A DNA stretch of 64,000 nucleotides from Marinicella sp. GTDB lineage: Bacteria; Pseudomonadota; Gammaproteobacteria; Xanthomonadales; Marinicellaceae. Below, piece after piece: positions 22,537 through 30,730 of the stretch (the first letter of the stretch is position 1; every line of letters begins with the position of its first letter). A program made the position numbers and the translations under genes. The notes under the pieces are model-generated. The model had not been told where the DNA came from. It saw only the letters and a list, made by a program, of their open reading frames with translations, and did not search any database. Where the stretch lies: positions 1 to 64,000 of the forward strand of contig JANQRW010000055.1 of NCBI GenBank assembly GCA_028284365.1, written 5' to 3'.

Positions 22537-25203
22537 TTAGGATTCGTTCGTGTTTTTATGTTCCTGATACTTTTTAATTTCCTTTACCGTCAAGACGTAA
22601 GCTTTGCGAGCGTTTTGAATATTCTTCAGTACGACAGCTGCGTTTTCTTCAATGGCTGCTGCTTCGACTTGTTTGCAGTAGTGACTGAATCCACTGGCAC
22701 CGATGTTGGCACCGGTTGATTTAAGGGTATGTGCAATTTGTCTGGCTTCGCTGAAGTCTTGGGTTTCGGTAAAGGTGTTGAGCTGGTTCAACATATTAGG
22801 TGACTCTTGTTGGAACAAGTCCAACAGAGAATTGGTTTCGTCGCCCATAAACGACTGAATTTCTGCCAACGATTTAATGTTCAGCCATTTGGCATTAATT
22901 TCTGGTACATTATTTTCAGCTTTGTTGGTTGTCAGTTTCGCTGATTTGATCGTTTTTTTTTGAGCCGCCAATGGATCCCACTTTTTCAAAGTTTTTTCCA
23001 ATATATAACGGTTCAAGGGTTTGGACATGTAGTCGTCCATACCTGCATCGAGGCATTTTTCTTTATCGCCCAACATGGCATTGGCAGTCATGGCAATAAT
23101 GGGCGTGTGATTGAGCTTGTTGTTTTTTTCGTATTTACGAATTCTCTTGGTACAGAAGTAGCCATCCATAACCGGCATCTGGCAATCCATCAATATCAGT
23201 CGGTAACGGGTTTTCTTGGCTTTGTTGAGTGCGATCATGCCATTTTCAGCGACATCAAAAGGAAAGCCAATGTAATCAATCAACTTCTGTGCGACTTTGA
23301 GGTTCACCTCATTGTCTTCGACCAATAAAATGGTATCAGATATATCAGAGAGACCTTGATCGACTTCATGCTCCTGGTCGCCATCTTCATTGGTATCGTC
23401 ATCACCATCACGGTCATAGGATTCGTCATTGACTGCTTGTTCCTCGTCAAGCTCCAGAACCTCTTCGGGATAAAAACGCCTTTCAAACTCACCAATGACC
23501 AGCTCAATGTCTTTGTCTGGGTGCATGATCTGAATGTTTTTGAATTGTTTAACACCAGCAATGTGACCCCCAGTGGTTATGGCACAAACCCACACATCGT
23601 CCAGCTCACCTTTTTCTACCAAGAGCAGCATTTGTCTGAATACTTTGGCGTTGGTATCAAAATCAACAAACAGGAGGGAGGTTTTGCCATCCTGGATACC
23701 TCGAGCGGCTTGTATTCGTGAGAGCGCATGTTGGTAATTCAAAGATGTTTGCACTGGTAATGCAGCTTTCTCCAGTCCTGCCTGAATCCGCTTAAACAAA
23801 ACAGGGCTGGTGTTCAGTAAGATGGCTTGATGTTGGTGGATTTCGGTGCCGCCGTGAATGGCATCACCGGCAGATTTGCCTAAAGGGATTTCAAACCAAA
23901 AGGTACTGCCGACCCCTTGTTTAGATTCAACACCCATTTGACCTTTCAACAACTCAACAATCTTTTTACTGATGGCCAAGCCCAAGCCAGTACCACCAAA
24001 CTTTCTGGTAGAAGATGTATCGCCTTGGGTGAAAGCGTTGAATAATTTCTCGGTTTGGTCTGGTGAAATACCTATGCCCTGGTCTTTTACAGAAAAGCGC
24101 ACCAGCTCTTTGGTGCTGAAGTTTTTAATTTTTTTCACATCAACCACAATCTTTCCATGATCTGAAAACTTAATGGCGTTAGACAGTATATTGGTGAGCA
24201 CCTGTCTGATGCGAATAGGATCGCCACGAAGCAATGGGCTGATCTGATCATCTATGTTCACAGAAATATCCAGGCCTTTTCTTTCTGCGGATGAGCTGAG
24301 GCTGTCCATAACTTCTTCAACCACTTTTCTAACCTTAAGGCCAGTGATCTCTGTGGTTAGTTTGCCAGCTTCAACTTTAGAATAATCTAACAAATCATCA
24401 ATCAACTTTTGCATTTGGGTGGCAGAAGTGTAAGCGGTCGTTAAATAATCTTTTTGAAAGGCATTGAGTTCCGTATCCATGACTATGTCAATTAAGGGCA
24501 CTATACCATTCAGTGGTGTCCGTATTTCATGGCTCATGGTCGCCAAAAATTCCATTTTGGCCATCTCTGCGGCAGATAAATCAACTTTCAGTTTTTTGAT
24601 TTGCTCCTTCAGCACATTAGCTTCATAGGCGGCATCTTCTGCTTTCTTTATCTGTTTGGCAAGGCTGGCGGGTAATGGGTCGTTATTTTTCTTCTTTTGA
24701 GGGGGTTCTTCTAAAACCAGAAAAACTTTAGCGGCAGCAAGAAAAAAAGCGAGAATCAGCAAAGTGATGCAAGCATACAGCAAAGGGCTTGACAGCCCCA
24801 GTTGCTGGCTAGGCTCAAGTAACAAAAGAACAATAAAGCTCAAACCTGGTAAAGCCATACTGATAGCGATTTTTTTCAAACCCAATTCGGCAAAAAGTAA
24901 CAAGCTTGTGAGCCAGGACAATAACAGCACGGTCATTAATGCTGCGTGGGTTTGGTCGGCCATCCAGAAGCTTAAAGCCAGCCATACACTGGCAATTGTA
25001 GGAATGACCCAACGTACTTGGTTGGCAAAAACTTGGTCAAAGCGATTGCTGATAATGGGAAGTGAGAAAGCATAACCGGCAGCGAGGGTTAATAAGAACA
25101 AAAGCATACTGATTTGAAATTGGCTGGTTTCTATCCATGCCAGTAACAACATCAACAAAGCTGATATACAAGTCAATAATGTTTTACTCTTTAAATGACC
25201 CAT
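22537..25203 (-). CDS. Hybrid sensor histidine kinase (HisKA-HATPase-REC-Hpt)
   Basis: An 888-residue inner-membrane sensor. About six to seven hydrophobic helices (10-175) replace any periplasmic domain. A coiled linker is followed by HisKA 'MATMSHEIRTPLNGIV' (phospho-His near 225), then HATPase_c with 'DQGIGISPDQTEKLF' and 'GTGLGLAISKKI'. A degenerate receiver-like stretch runs about 460-570. A true receiver comes next ('ILLVEDNEVNLK', phospho-Asp near 671 in 'LILMDCQMPVMDG'), then an Hpt domain ('IAHTLKSTGANIG', His near 823). This is a BarA/ArcB-like phosphorelay. An acidic linker (about 575-605) precedes the receiver. No response regulator adjoins, so the partner is elsewhere. Confidence 0.93.
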   Translation of the reverse strand: MGHLKSKTLLTCISALLMLLLAWIETSQFQISMLLFLLTLAAGYAFSLPIISNRFDQVFANQVRWVIPTIASVWLALSFWMADQTHAALMTVLLLSWLTSLLLFAELGLKKIAISMALPGLSFIVLLLLEPSQQLGLSSPLLYACITLLILAFFLAAAKVFLVLEEPPQKKKNNDPLPASLAKQIKKAEDAAYEANVLKEQIKKLKVDLSAAEMAKMEFLATMSHEIRTPLNGIVPLIDIVMDTELNAFQKDYLTTAYTSATQMQKLIDDLLDYSKVEAGKLTTEITGLKVRKVVEEVMDSLSSSAERKGLDISVNIDDQISPLLRGDPIRIRQVLTNILSNAIKFSDHGKIVVDVKKIKNFSTKELVRFSVKDQGIGISPDQTEKLFNAFTQGDTSSTRKFGGTGLGLAISKKIVELLKGQMGVESKQGVGSTFWFEIPLGKSAGDAIHGGTEIHQHQAILLNTSPVLFKRIQAGLEKAALPVQTSLNYQHALSRIQAARGIQDGKTSLLFVDFDTNAKVFRQMLLLVEKGELDDVWVCAITTGGHIAGVKQFKNIQIMHPDKDIELVIGEFERRFYPEEVLELDEEQAVNDESYDRDGDDDTNEDGDQEHEVDQGLSDISDTILLVEDNEVNLKVAQKLIDYIGFPFDVAENGMIALNKAKKTRYRLILMDCQMPVMDGYFCTKRIRKYEKNNKLNHTPIIAMTANAMLGDKEKCLDAGMDDYMSKPLNRYILEKTLKKWDPLAAQKKTIKSAKLTTNKAENNVPEINAKWLNIKSLAEIQSFMGDETNSLLDLFQQESPNMLNQLNTFTETQDFSEARQIAHTLKSTGANIGASGFSHYCKQVEAAAIEENAAVVLKNIQNARKAYVLTVKEIKKYQEHKNTNES

Positions 25204-25262
25204 TCACATTTACTCCTTATCGCTCAATCAACAGTTATTAAGGCCCTATTAAAACCGCTGAT

Positions 25263-25283
25263 TATGTGGAACGTATCCACATA
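25263..25283. promoter_or_regulatory. Perfect 8-bp inverted repeat upstream of the hybrid kinase (operator candidate)
   Basis: TATGTGGA (25263-25270) and TCCACATA (25276-25283) are perfectly complementary around ACGTA. The repeat lies 60-80 bases before the hybrid kinase ATG and about 120 bases after the glycosyltransferase stop, in a 198-base gap that has no other feature. No T-run follows on the minus strand, so an operator is more likely than a terminator. Confidence 0.45.
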
Positions 25284-25401
25284 TTTACCTCTCTAAATTT
25301 AAGATTGTAGCTAAATATCAATGTACTCGATAGTGTTTTTTAATCACAAATTGAAAAATAATGCCCAAATCATTGTATTTGGTGAAGAAAAGAGCATTGT
25401 T

Positions 25402-28400
25402 TTATGGTGAAACTAGCTTGGTAATGACATTTTTTGCAGCATTGAATGAAAACCATTTTTTGACATTATCAATACCACCTTGGGATACCTGATGCCAAAG
25501 AGGTGCATTTTGGTAAAGCGCTATGACCTCTTCGGCGAATGTCTCGGCATCATCTGCCATAATCACGTCTTTTCGGTGTTCAGTATACATACCTTCCACT
25601 GCAACTTTAGTACCAACCACTGGTTGGCCATAGCTCATGCTCATGTTGACTTTGCCTTTGACACCTGCACCAAATCGAAGTGGTGCCACTGCTATTCGAA
25701 CATTACGCATCATCGGTTCAATGTCTTCTACAAAGCCATGAAACACTATGTTTGGATGATCACCCAGTGCGACGATTTGTGGTGGTGCTTTTGAGCCTAC
25801 CACATGTAGTTTAATGTCCGGGAGGGCGTTTATGATTTGTGGAAAAGCCTCTTCCACAAACCACATCAGACCGTCAACATTTGGTGTGTGTTGATAGCCA
25901 CCAATGAACAATAAATCTTTACTGTTCGCATAACCAGCATGACCACCGTGGATTTCATGTATGTTTGATAAAACAGCAACATTCAAAGCAGGCTTTTCTT
26001 CGGCCAGAACTTGTTGTTCATATGGGCTAACCACCAGAGTCAGGTCACAGCCTTCAGCAATCTGTAGTTCCTTGATTTTGGTTTTTTCAGCAGCTTTGAG
26101 TGCAGCACCATCGCTTTCTAATTCAGCCATGCGGGTTTCACGCAGGTAGTGTAAGTCGACGGTATCAAACCAAACTTTGGCGTCTGTACAGTAAGATTGA
26201 AGTATTGGCATCAAAGGTTCAGCGACATAATAGCGGCTGAGGATGATGATGTCATAATAACCACCCTTGGCTTTTAAGTATTCAACTGGTGAGCTGTACT
26301 TAGGGGCATAAACACAATTGATACCTAATTTTTGTAAATCATGGGTGTAGTGTTCAAAATGAGCCATGTTTTCTGGAACAAAACTGACTTGATGGCCAAG
26401 CTCGATGAAAATTTTCATCAGGTTCAACATCCGCAAAGAACCTGAGTCTTGATCTGGTGTTGGTGTACAGGCATCGAAAATCAACACCCGTGAAGGTTTG
26501 TTTTGAAAACGTGCCAGTTCAATATCAGAACCAGGTGCCGGTTGTTGTTGAAGTTCCTGTTGCCACTTGTCTAAGAACTTTTGTTGGTTAATAACCTGGT
26601 ATTTTTTTGTACCAGAGGATAAATCAGTACCTGAAGAAATACCTTCAAAATGTATCACTTTGCTCAATGGCTGATAATATACTTTCAGGCCAGCTTTGCG
26701 TACTGCAAATGCCAAATCGGTATCTTCATAATAAGCCGGCTTATAACGCTGATCAAATTGACCCAAATGTTCAAACAGTTCTTTTCGAACCATGATGCTG
26801 GCGCCGCTGATGTAAGTGACTTCACGTAAATGCTGATATTCAGGAACTTCTGGGTTCTCTAGGCGGCCATAGTTCCAGCCAGAACCATCATTGAACACGA
26901 TGCCTCCAGCTTCTTGTAGCCTGCCATCAGGATACAGCAGCTGGCTACCAACCAAGCCGGCTTCAGATTGGGTAGCAAAGGTTTGGATTAAGTTATCTAA
27001 CCAACCATTGAGTACTTCTGTGTCGTTGTTGAGAAACACCAAAAACTCGCTTTTTGCCATACTGGCACCAGTATTACAGGACTCAATAAAACCACCATTT
27101 TCGGCTTGTCGATGATAATTGATACCTGAGATGTTTTTGATTGCCTGTTCGGTTTCATCATTTGAGCAGTCATCAATAACGATCACTTCAAACGGTGTTT
27201 CATCAGCCAATCGGGCTATCGACTCAAGACAATGATAAGTGTGCTTGAACTGGTTAAACACAGGAATGATGATGCTGGCCTTGGGCTGGGCATGCTTTGG
27301 TATTGTGATGGCATCAAACACATCGACCACCTCATGTGCCTGAGGAGCCTCAGATACTTCGGGTTTCTTCAGTTTGTTTTTAGCGATTAGAACCGTTTGT
27401 TTAAAGCCCCTGGAGCGCAAGCTGTTGACCACCCTTTTAGGTAAACCTTTAATTTGTGAGTAACGAAAGCGCAGGGCATTTCTTTTGTGTCTGGTGTAGG
27501 TTGTAAAACGACGCAATGGTTTGGTGAAGCGCCATGAGCGGCTGTTTTTCATTTGTTCTATTTGGTTTAAAGCCACTTCGAGGCCGTGTTGTGCTTTTTT
27601 TAAATTGGTTTCAACTTTTTCTTTATCTGTTGCTAATTGGGTTTTTTGGGTTGCAAGCTGGTCACGGATTTGATGCAAAGCCACAATTTCACTGTTTAGT
27701 TTTTCGAGGTGGCTTTGAATTTCAGAGTTCTGCACTCCAAGTTCGGTTATTTTTTCATTGTACTGCTGGGCTTGTGAATGAAAGCTGGTCTTGAGGTGTT
27801 TAACTTCATGGCGCTCTAACTCAAGGTTTTTTTCTAAATGCTGAACTTGTGAGGTTAATTCCTTAGCCCAAGCTGTTTTTTCTTTAAGGTCAACGGTTGT
27901 TGCACGAACTTCTGTTCTCAATATGGCATTGTTAGCCTTAGCTGTTTGTAAGTGTTTTACTACTGGGAGAGGTGACAACAAGCCGTTGGTGGTGTATTTA
28001 TTGTCCAGTTTATCAAATTTAAACAGTTTTTGATAAAGGGATTTGTTTTCTTCTCTGGTTGTTTGTTTGGTTGTGAGGGCAGCTCGGTGAAGTTGCTTGA
28101 GCTGCTCAGGTTTTTCTTTTAAACTTAAAATTTGTTGGGTAATTAATTTGGTTTTTGGTTCGACCAATAGGCCGGTTTTGCCATTTAAAATCCTATTGCG
28201 AAAGGCTCCTCTGTTGGTTGCCACAACAGGAATACCACTCATTTGTAGCTCACTCAAGGTGTAGCTGAAGGTTTCCGAAGTTTCCGAAGCCAATAAGGCC
28301 AACTGTGGTGAGACCGTGTTTAAAATTTGGGTGAGTTCTTGGATGTCATAATTCTTCATGACATCTGTGTTTGAATATGCCTCAAAGCATTTGCCATTGA

Positions 28401-29787
28401 CGCCAGCACCCAACAGCACGAAACGAAAACCACTGTTGTCATGAAAAAACTCAATGCATTCCTTAATTAGATCCTGTCCTTTGGGTTGGCTGATTCTACC
28501 CAGCACCAACACAGTAAATGGGTTGGCAGAGGCTTTGTAATCAATCGCTTCAAGCGTCTTGGCAGCATGGGGGATGATGGTTGTTTTGGCAAAAACTTCA
28601 GCTCTTGGAAGCTTGAGCAAATTCTCTTTCACAGAAACATCAGGAGCAACAATGCTTATATTATTTTGAGCCAACAGTTCAGCTTGCTTGGTTTGCCACT
28701 GCTCCAATTGTGTGGCATTGATTTGACCAAATGGCTCGTTGAGTGAAGCTTCCAAAGCGCTATCAATGTCTTGCTTGCTGACGACATCAGTGTCTAACTG
28801 GGCATTTAACAGTGGCCAATGTGGAAAATAATCATGCAAAACCCGCAAGGTTGGCAAGCCAGTGTTTAAACAATCCATGGCATGTCCAATTAATGAAGAG
28901 ATCACCATGAGTTTTACCCCCCACCGTTTTTCTAGGGAGCTTAATATACTTTGATATTGAGTGTGATGTATGGTGGTACTGCTGATGGGGGCAGCCAAAT
29001 GAAACTGGTCTAAGCACAAGCCACCGGTGCCCTGCCAATGCAAAGTGTATTGTTCACCGTGTTGTTGGCGGTAAAACTCACCATGACTGAGTAACACCAA
29101 ATGATTCAGTTCTGAATGGTTTTGTATAAAGTCGTTGACCCATTGGTGCACACCACCGCCCCAATCCATGACCACATGCAATGCAACGGGTTTTTTATCA
29201 AATATTGGGTAACTGAGTTTTTTAGGGGATATGTCAACTGTTTCAAGTTTTAGGTGCAATGTTGCCAAAGGGTGTGCTGGCAAAGGATGCTGATCACCAA
29301 TATCAGGAAAAGTAGGGGCGACAATTTTTTCACCGTTTAAAGCTTCATCGACCACCAGATTATTAACCGCATATCGCTCAAGTTCTAGATCCAGACAATT
29401 AATGTTTTTAATGGCAAAACAATGCGGATTAAGGCTGTTGGACTGAAAATACTTAGGTTCTTGTAACAAATAAATGGTGTTGTCTAAATCTGTTAAAGAA
29501 CCTCTGAAATCATGAGTGATGGGTGATAATTGATAATCTGAGGTATTCAGCGCACTGGTGCATTGAGTGGTTTGGTTTTCCAGAAAGGGTTGTAACAACC
29601 TGGCCTGCCAATGAGGAGGCAGTTGTGCTTTGTTGTTGATAACAATGATTGGGTCGTCATCTTGAATTTCAGCACGAAGCTGTGCTTTGAGGGTTTGATT
29701 AAATGAATCACAGGTGCTGAAAAACTCATACCCGTCACGCTTGTTTTCGGTGCAATTATAGAATACCTTGTGAACAAATTTAAACAT
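25402..29787 (-). CDS. Multidomain glycosyltransferase (GT4 - coiled coil - GT2 - GT4)
   Basis: A 1461-residue cytoplasmic protein. About residues 200-590 form a GT-B glycosyltransferase ('TVLVLGRISQPKGQDLI', 'LQMSGIPVVATNRGAF', family 4/1-like). About 620-770 is a long coiled coil ending in 'NSRSWRFTKPLRRF', a linker often seen in such fusions. About 845-1090 is a GT-A family 2 domain ('ASIIIPVFNQFKHTYHCLES', 'VIVIDDCSNDETE', 'EFLVFLNNDTEVLNGW', acceptor 'YYEDTDLAFAVRKAG'). About 1125-1461 is a second GT-B ('DLLFIGGYQHTPNVDGLMWF', 'APLRFGAGVKGKVNMSMSYG'). It likely builds O-antigen or another surface glycan by adding several sugars. It stands alone, without sugar-nucleotide genes beside it. 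Confidence 0.88.
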   Translation of the reverse strand: MFKFVHKVFYNCTENKRDGYEFFSTCDSFNQTLKAQLRAEIQDDDPIIVINNKAQLPPHWQARLLQPFLENQTTQCTSALNTSDYQLSPITHDFRGSLTDLDNTIYLLQEPKYFQSNSLNPHCFAIKNINCLDLELERYAVNNLVVDEALNGEKIVAPTFPDIGDQHPLPAHPLATLHLKLETVDISPKKLSYPIFDKKPVALHVVMDWGGGVHQWVNDFIQNHSELNHLVLLSHGEFYRQQHGEQYTLHWQGTGGLCLDQFHLAAPISSTTIHHTQYQSILSSLEKRWGVKLMVISSLIGHAMDCLNTGLPTLRVLHDYFPHWPLLNAQLDTDVVSKQDIDSALEASLNEPFGQINATQLEQWQTKQAELLAQNNISIVAPDVSVKENLLKLPRAEVFAKTTIIPHAAKTLEAIDYKASANPFTVLVLGRISQPKGQDLIKECIEFFHDNSGFRFVLLGAGVNGKCFEAYSNTDVMKNYDIQELTQILNTVSPQLALLASETSETFSYTLSELQMSGIPVVATNRGAFRNRILNGKTGLLVEPKTKLITQQILSLKEKPEQLKQLHRAALTTKQTTREENKSLYQKLFKFDKLDNKYTTNGLLSPLPVVKHLQTAKANNAILRTEVRATTVDLKEKTAWAKELTSQVQHLEKNLELERHEVKHLKTSFHSQAQQYNEKITELGVQNSEIQSHLEKLNSEIVALHQIRDQLATQKTQLATDKEKVETNLKKAQHGLEVALNQIEQMKNSRSWRFTKPLRRFTTYTRHKRNALRFRYSQIKGLPKRVVNSLRSRGFKQTVLIAKNKLKKPEVSEAPQAHEVVDVFDAITIPKHAQPKASIIIPVFNQFKHTYHCLESIARLADETPFEVIVIDDCSNDETEQAIKNISGINYHRQAENGGFIESCNTGASMAKSEFLVFLNNDTEVLNGWLDNLIQTFATQSEAGLVGSQLLYPDGRLQEAGGIVFNDGSGWNYGRLENPEVPEYQHLREVTYISGASIMVRKELFEHLGQFDQRYKPAYYEDTDLAFAVRKAGLKVYYQPLSKVIHFEGISSGTDLSSGTKKYQVINQQKFLDKWQQELQQQPAPGSDIELARFQNKPSRVLIFDACTPTPDQDSGSLRMLNLMKIFIELGHQVSFVPENMAHFEHYTHDLQKLGINCVYAPKYSSPVEYLKAKGGYYDIIILSRYYVAEPLMPILQSYCTDAKVWFDTVDLHYLRETRMAELESDGAALKAAEKTKIKELQIAEGCDLTLVVSPYEQQVLAEEKPALNVAVLSNIHEIHGGHAGYANSKDLLFIGGYQHTPNVDGLMWFVEEAFPQIINALPDIKLHVVGSKAPPQIVALGDHPNIVFHGFVEDIEPMMRNVRIAVAPLRFGAGVKGKVNMSMSYGQPVVGTKVAVEGMYTEHRKDVIMADDAETFAEEVIALYQNAPLWHQVSQGGIDNVKKWFSFNAAKNVITKLVSP

Positions 29788-29842
29788 CCGCGCATTCTAC
29801 CAAAATTCATGCCCTTGAGTTGTTTAAAAAAACTGGATAACC

Positions 29843-29870
29843 AAAAAGCCCCGCCAGGTAGCGAGGCTTT
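29843..29870 (-). terminator. Rho-independent terminator of the DUF4412 gene
   Basis: On the minus strand AAAGCC and GGCTTT close an imperfect stem (with further GC pairing inside) around CTACCTG, followed by CTTTTTGG. It lies 24 bases after the minus-strand stop at 29894 and before the glycosyltransferase start. Confidence 0.75.
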
Positions 29871-29893
29871 CATGTGTTGTCATTTGCCTTTGT

Positions 29894-30649
29894 TTATTGA
29901 AACAGTTCTTTAGGTAGCGACTCTTTTTTATAGCCTGAGGGAACTTGAAACACACTGGAGTCCAGGTCTTTGTTGTCAACGTGAGTTAAATACCCCTTTT
30001 GATCACCCATGTCATAATAAACAGGAAGCTTTTGACCCAAAGAATCGAAATTCATACTCTGATCGTGGCCAAACTGTGAAGCCAGTTTTTCTGCCACTTT
30101 CATGAACTTATTGATGCTTGCATACTCATCGGCCTTAACACCAAGTTTTTGGTAGTCAGCCACGCAAAAAGAACCTGATTTTTTGCCATCAACTAATTTG
30201 ACCGCTTCTTGACATTCAAAACCATTGTAAGATTTGGCTTTGCCGCTTAATTCGTACTCGGGTGCTACAGCCTGTTTGGGCATTTGTTTTTGCATCATTG
30301 ACTTAATCATACCGCGCATTTGTGCCCGCTGTGATTCAGGCATTTGAGCCAACTGCTCTTCTACCATGCGATCAACCATGGCGGCAACATCCCCTAAGGC
30401 AGCAATTTCTTTTTCACCAAAAACCATATAACTCTTATCTTGGTGGTTAAGGATGGTGAATGAGTTGTTCTTGGCATTGAAGATCAAAGCCGTACTGACG
30501 TCAATGTCGTTGGTCATTTTAGCCATGCCATCAGTCAGATACATTTTGCTGTGTTCTTGGCCATCTGCGTTGTTATATATCAATGTGGTATCTGCCATAA
30601 CAGCTCCGCTGATTAAAGTTGTGCTTAAAATCAGTTGTTTTAGTTTCAT
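29894..30649 (-). CDS. Periplasmic DUF4412-like protein
   Basis: About 251 residues from ATG 30649, chosen over 30691 because it starts a clean signal peptide ('MKLKQLILSTTLISGAVMA') with TTAGGAAC before it. The mature part begins 'DTTLIYNNADGQEHSKMYLTDGMAKM', continues 'STALIFNAKNNSFTILNHQDKSYM', and has 'YELSGKAKSYNGFECQEAVKLV', the DUF4412 pattern (beta-rich, with an F-E-C motif). The middle is a Met/Gln-rich helical segment. The family is uncharacterised. It is divergent from mrcB, with 81 bases between the starts. Confidence 0.72.
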   Translation of the reverse strand: MKLKQLILSTTLISGAVMADTTLIYNNADGQEHSKMYLTDGMAKMTNDIDVSTALIFNAKNNSFTILNHQDKSYMVFGEKEIAALGDVAAMVDRMVEEQLAQMPESQRAQMRGMIKSMMQKQMPKQAVAPEYELSGKAKSYNGFECQEAVKLVDGKKSGSFCVADYQKLGVKADEYASINKFMKVAEKLASQFGHDQSMNFDSLGQKLPVYYDMGDQKGYLTHVDNKDLDSSVFQVPSGYKKESLPKELFQ

Positions 30650-30704
30650 GTTCCAGTTCCTAAGTTTTAAGAAAGACACCATTGTAGTCACAAAGGTTTA
30701 ATCT

Positions 30705-30716
30705 CATGTTAACATG
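30705..30716. promoter_or_regulatory. Perfect 12-base palindrome in the divergent DUF4412/mrcB promoter region
   Basis: CATGTTAACATG is a perfect dyad 15 bases before the GTG start of mrcB and 56 bases from the DUF4412 start. A regulator bound there could control both genes. No known family site is recognised, and the length is compatible with chance. Confidence 0.3.
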
Positions 30717-30730
30717 CGGCATATATTTTT

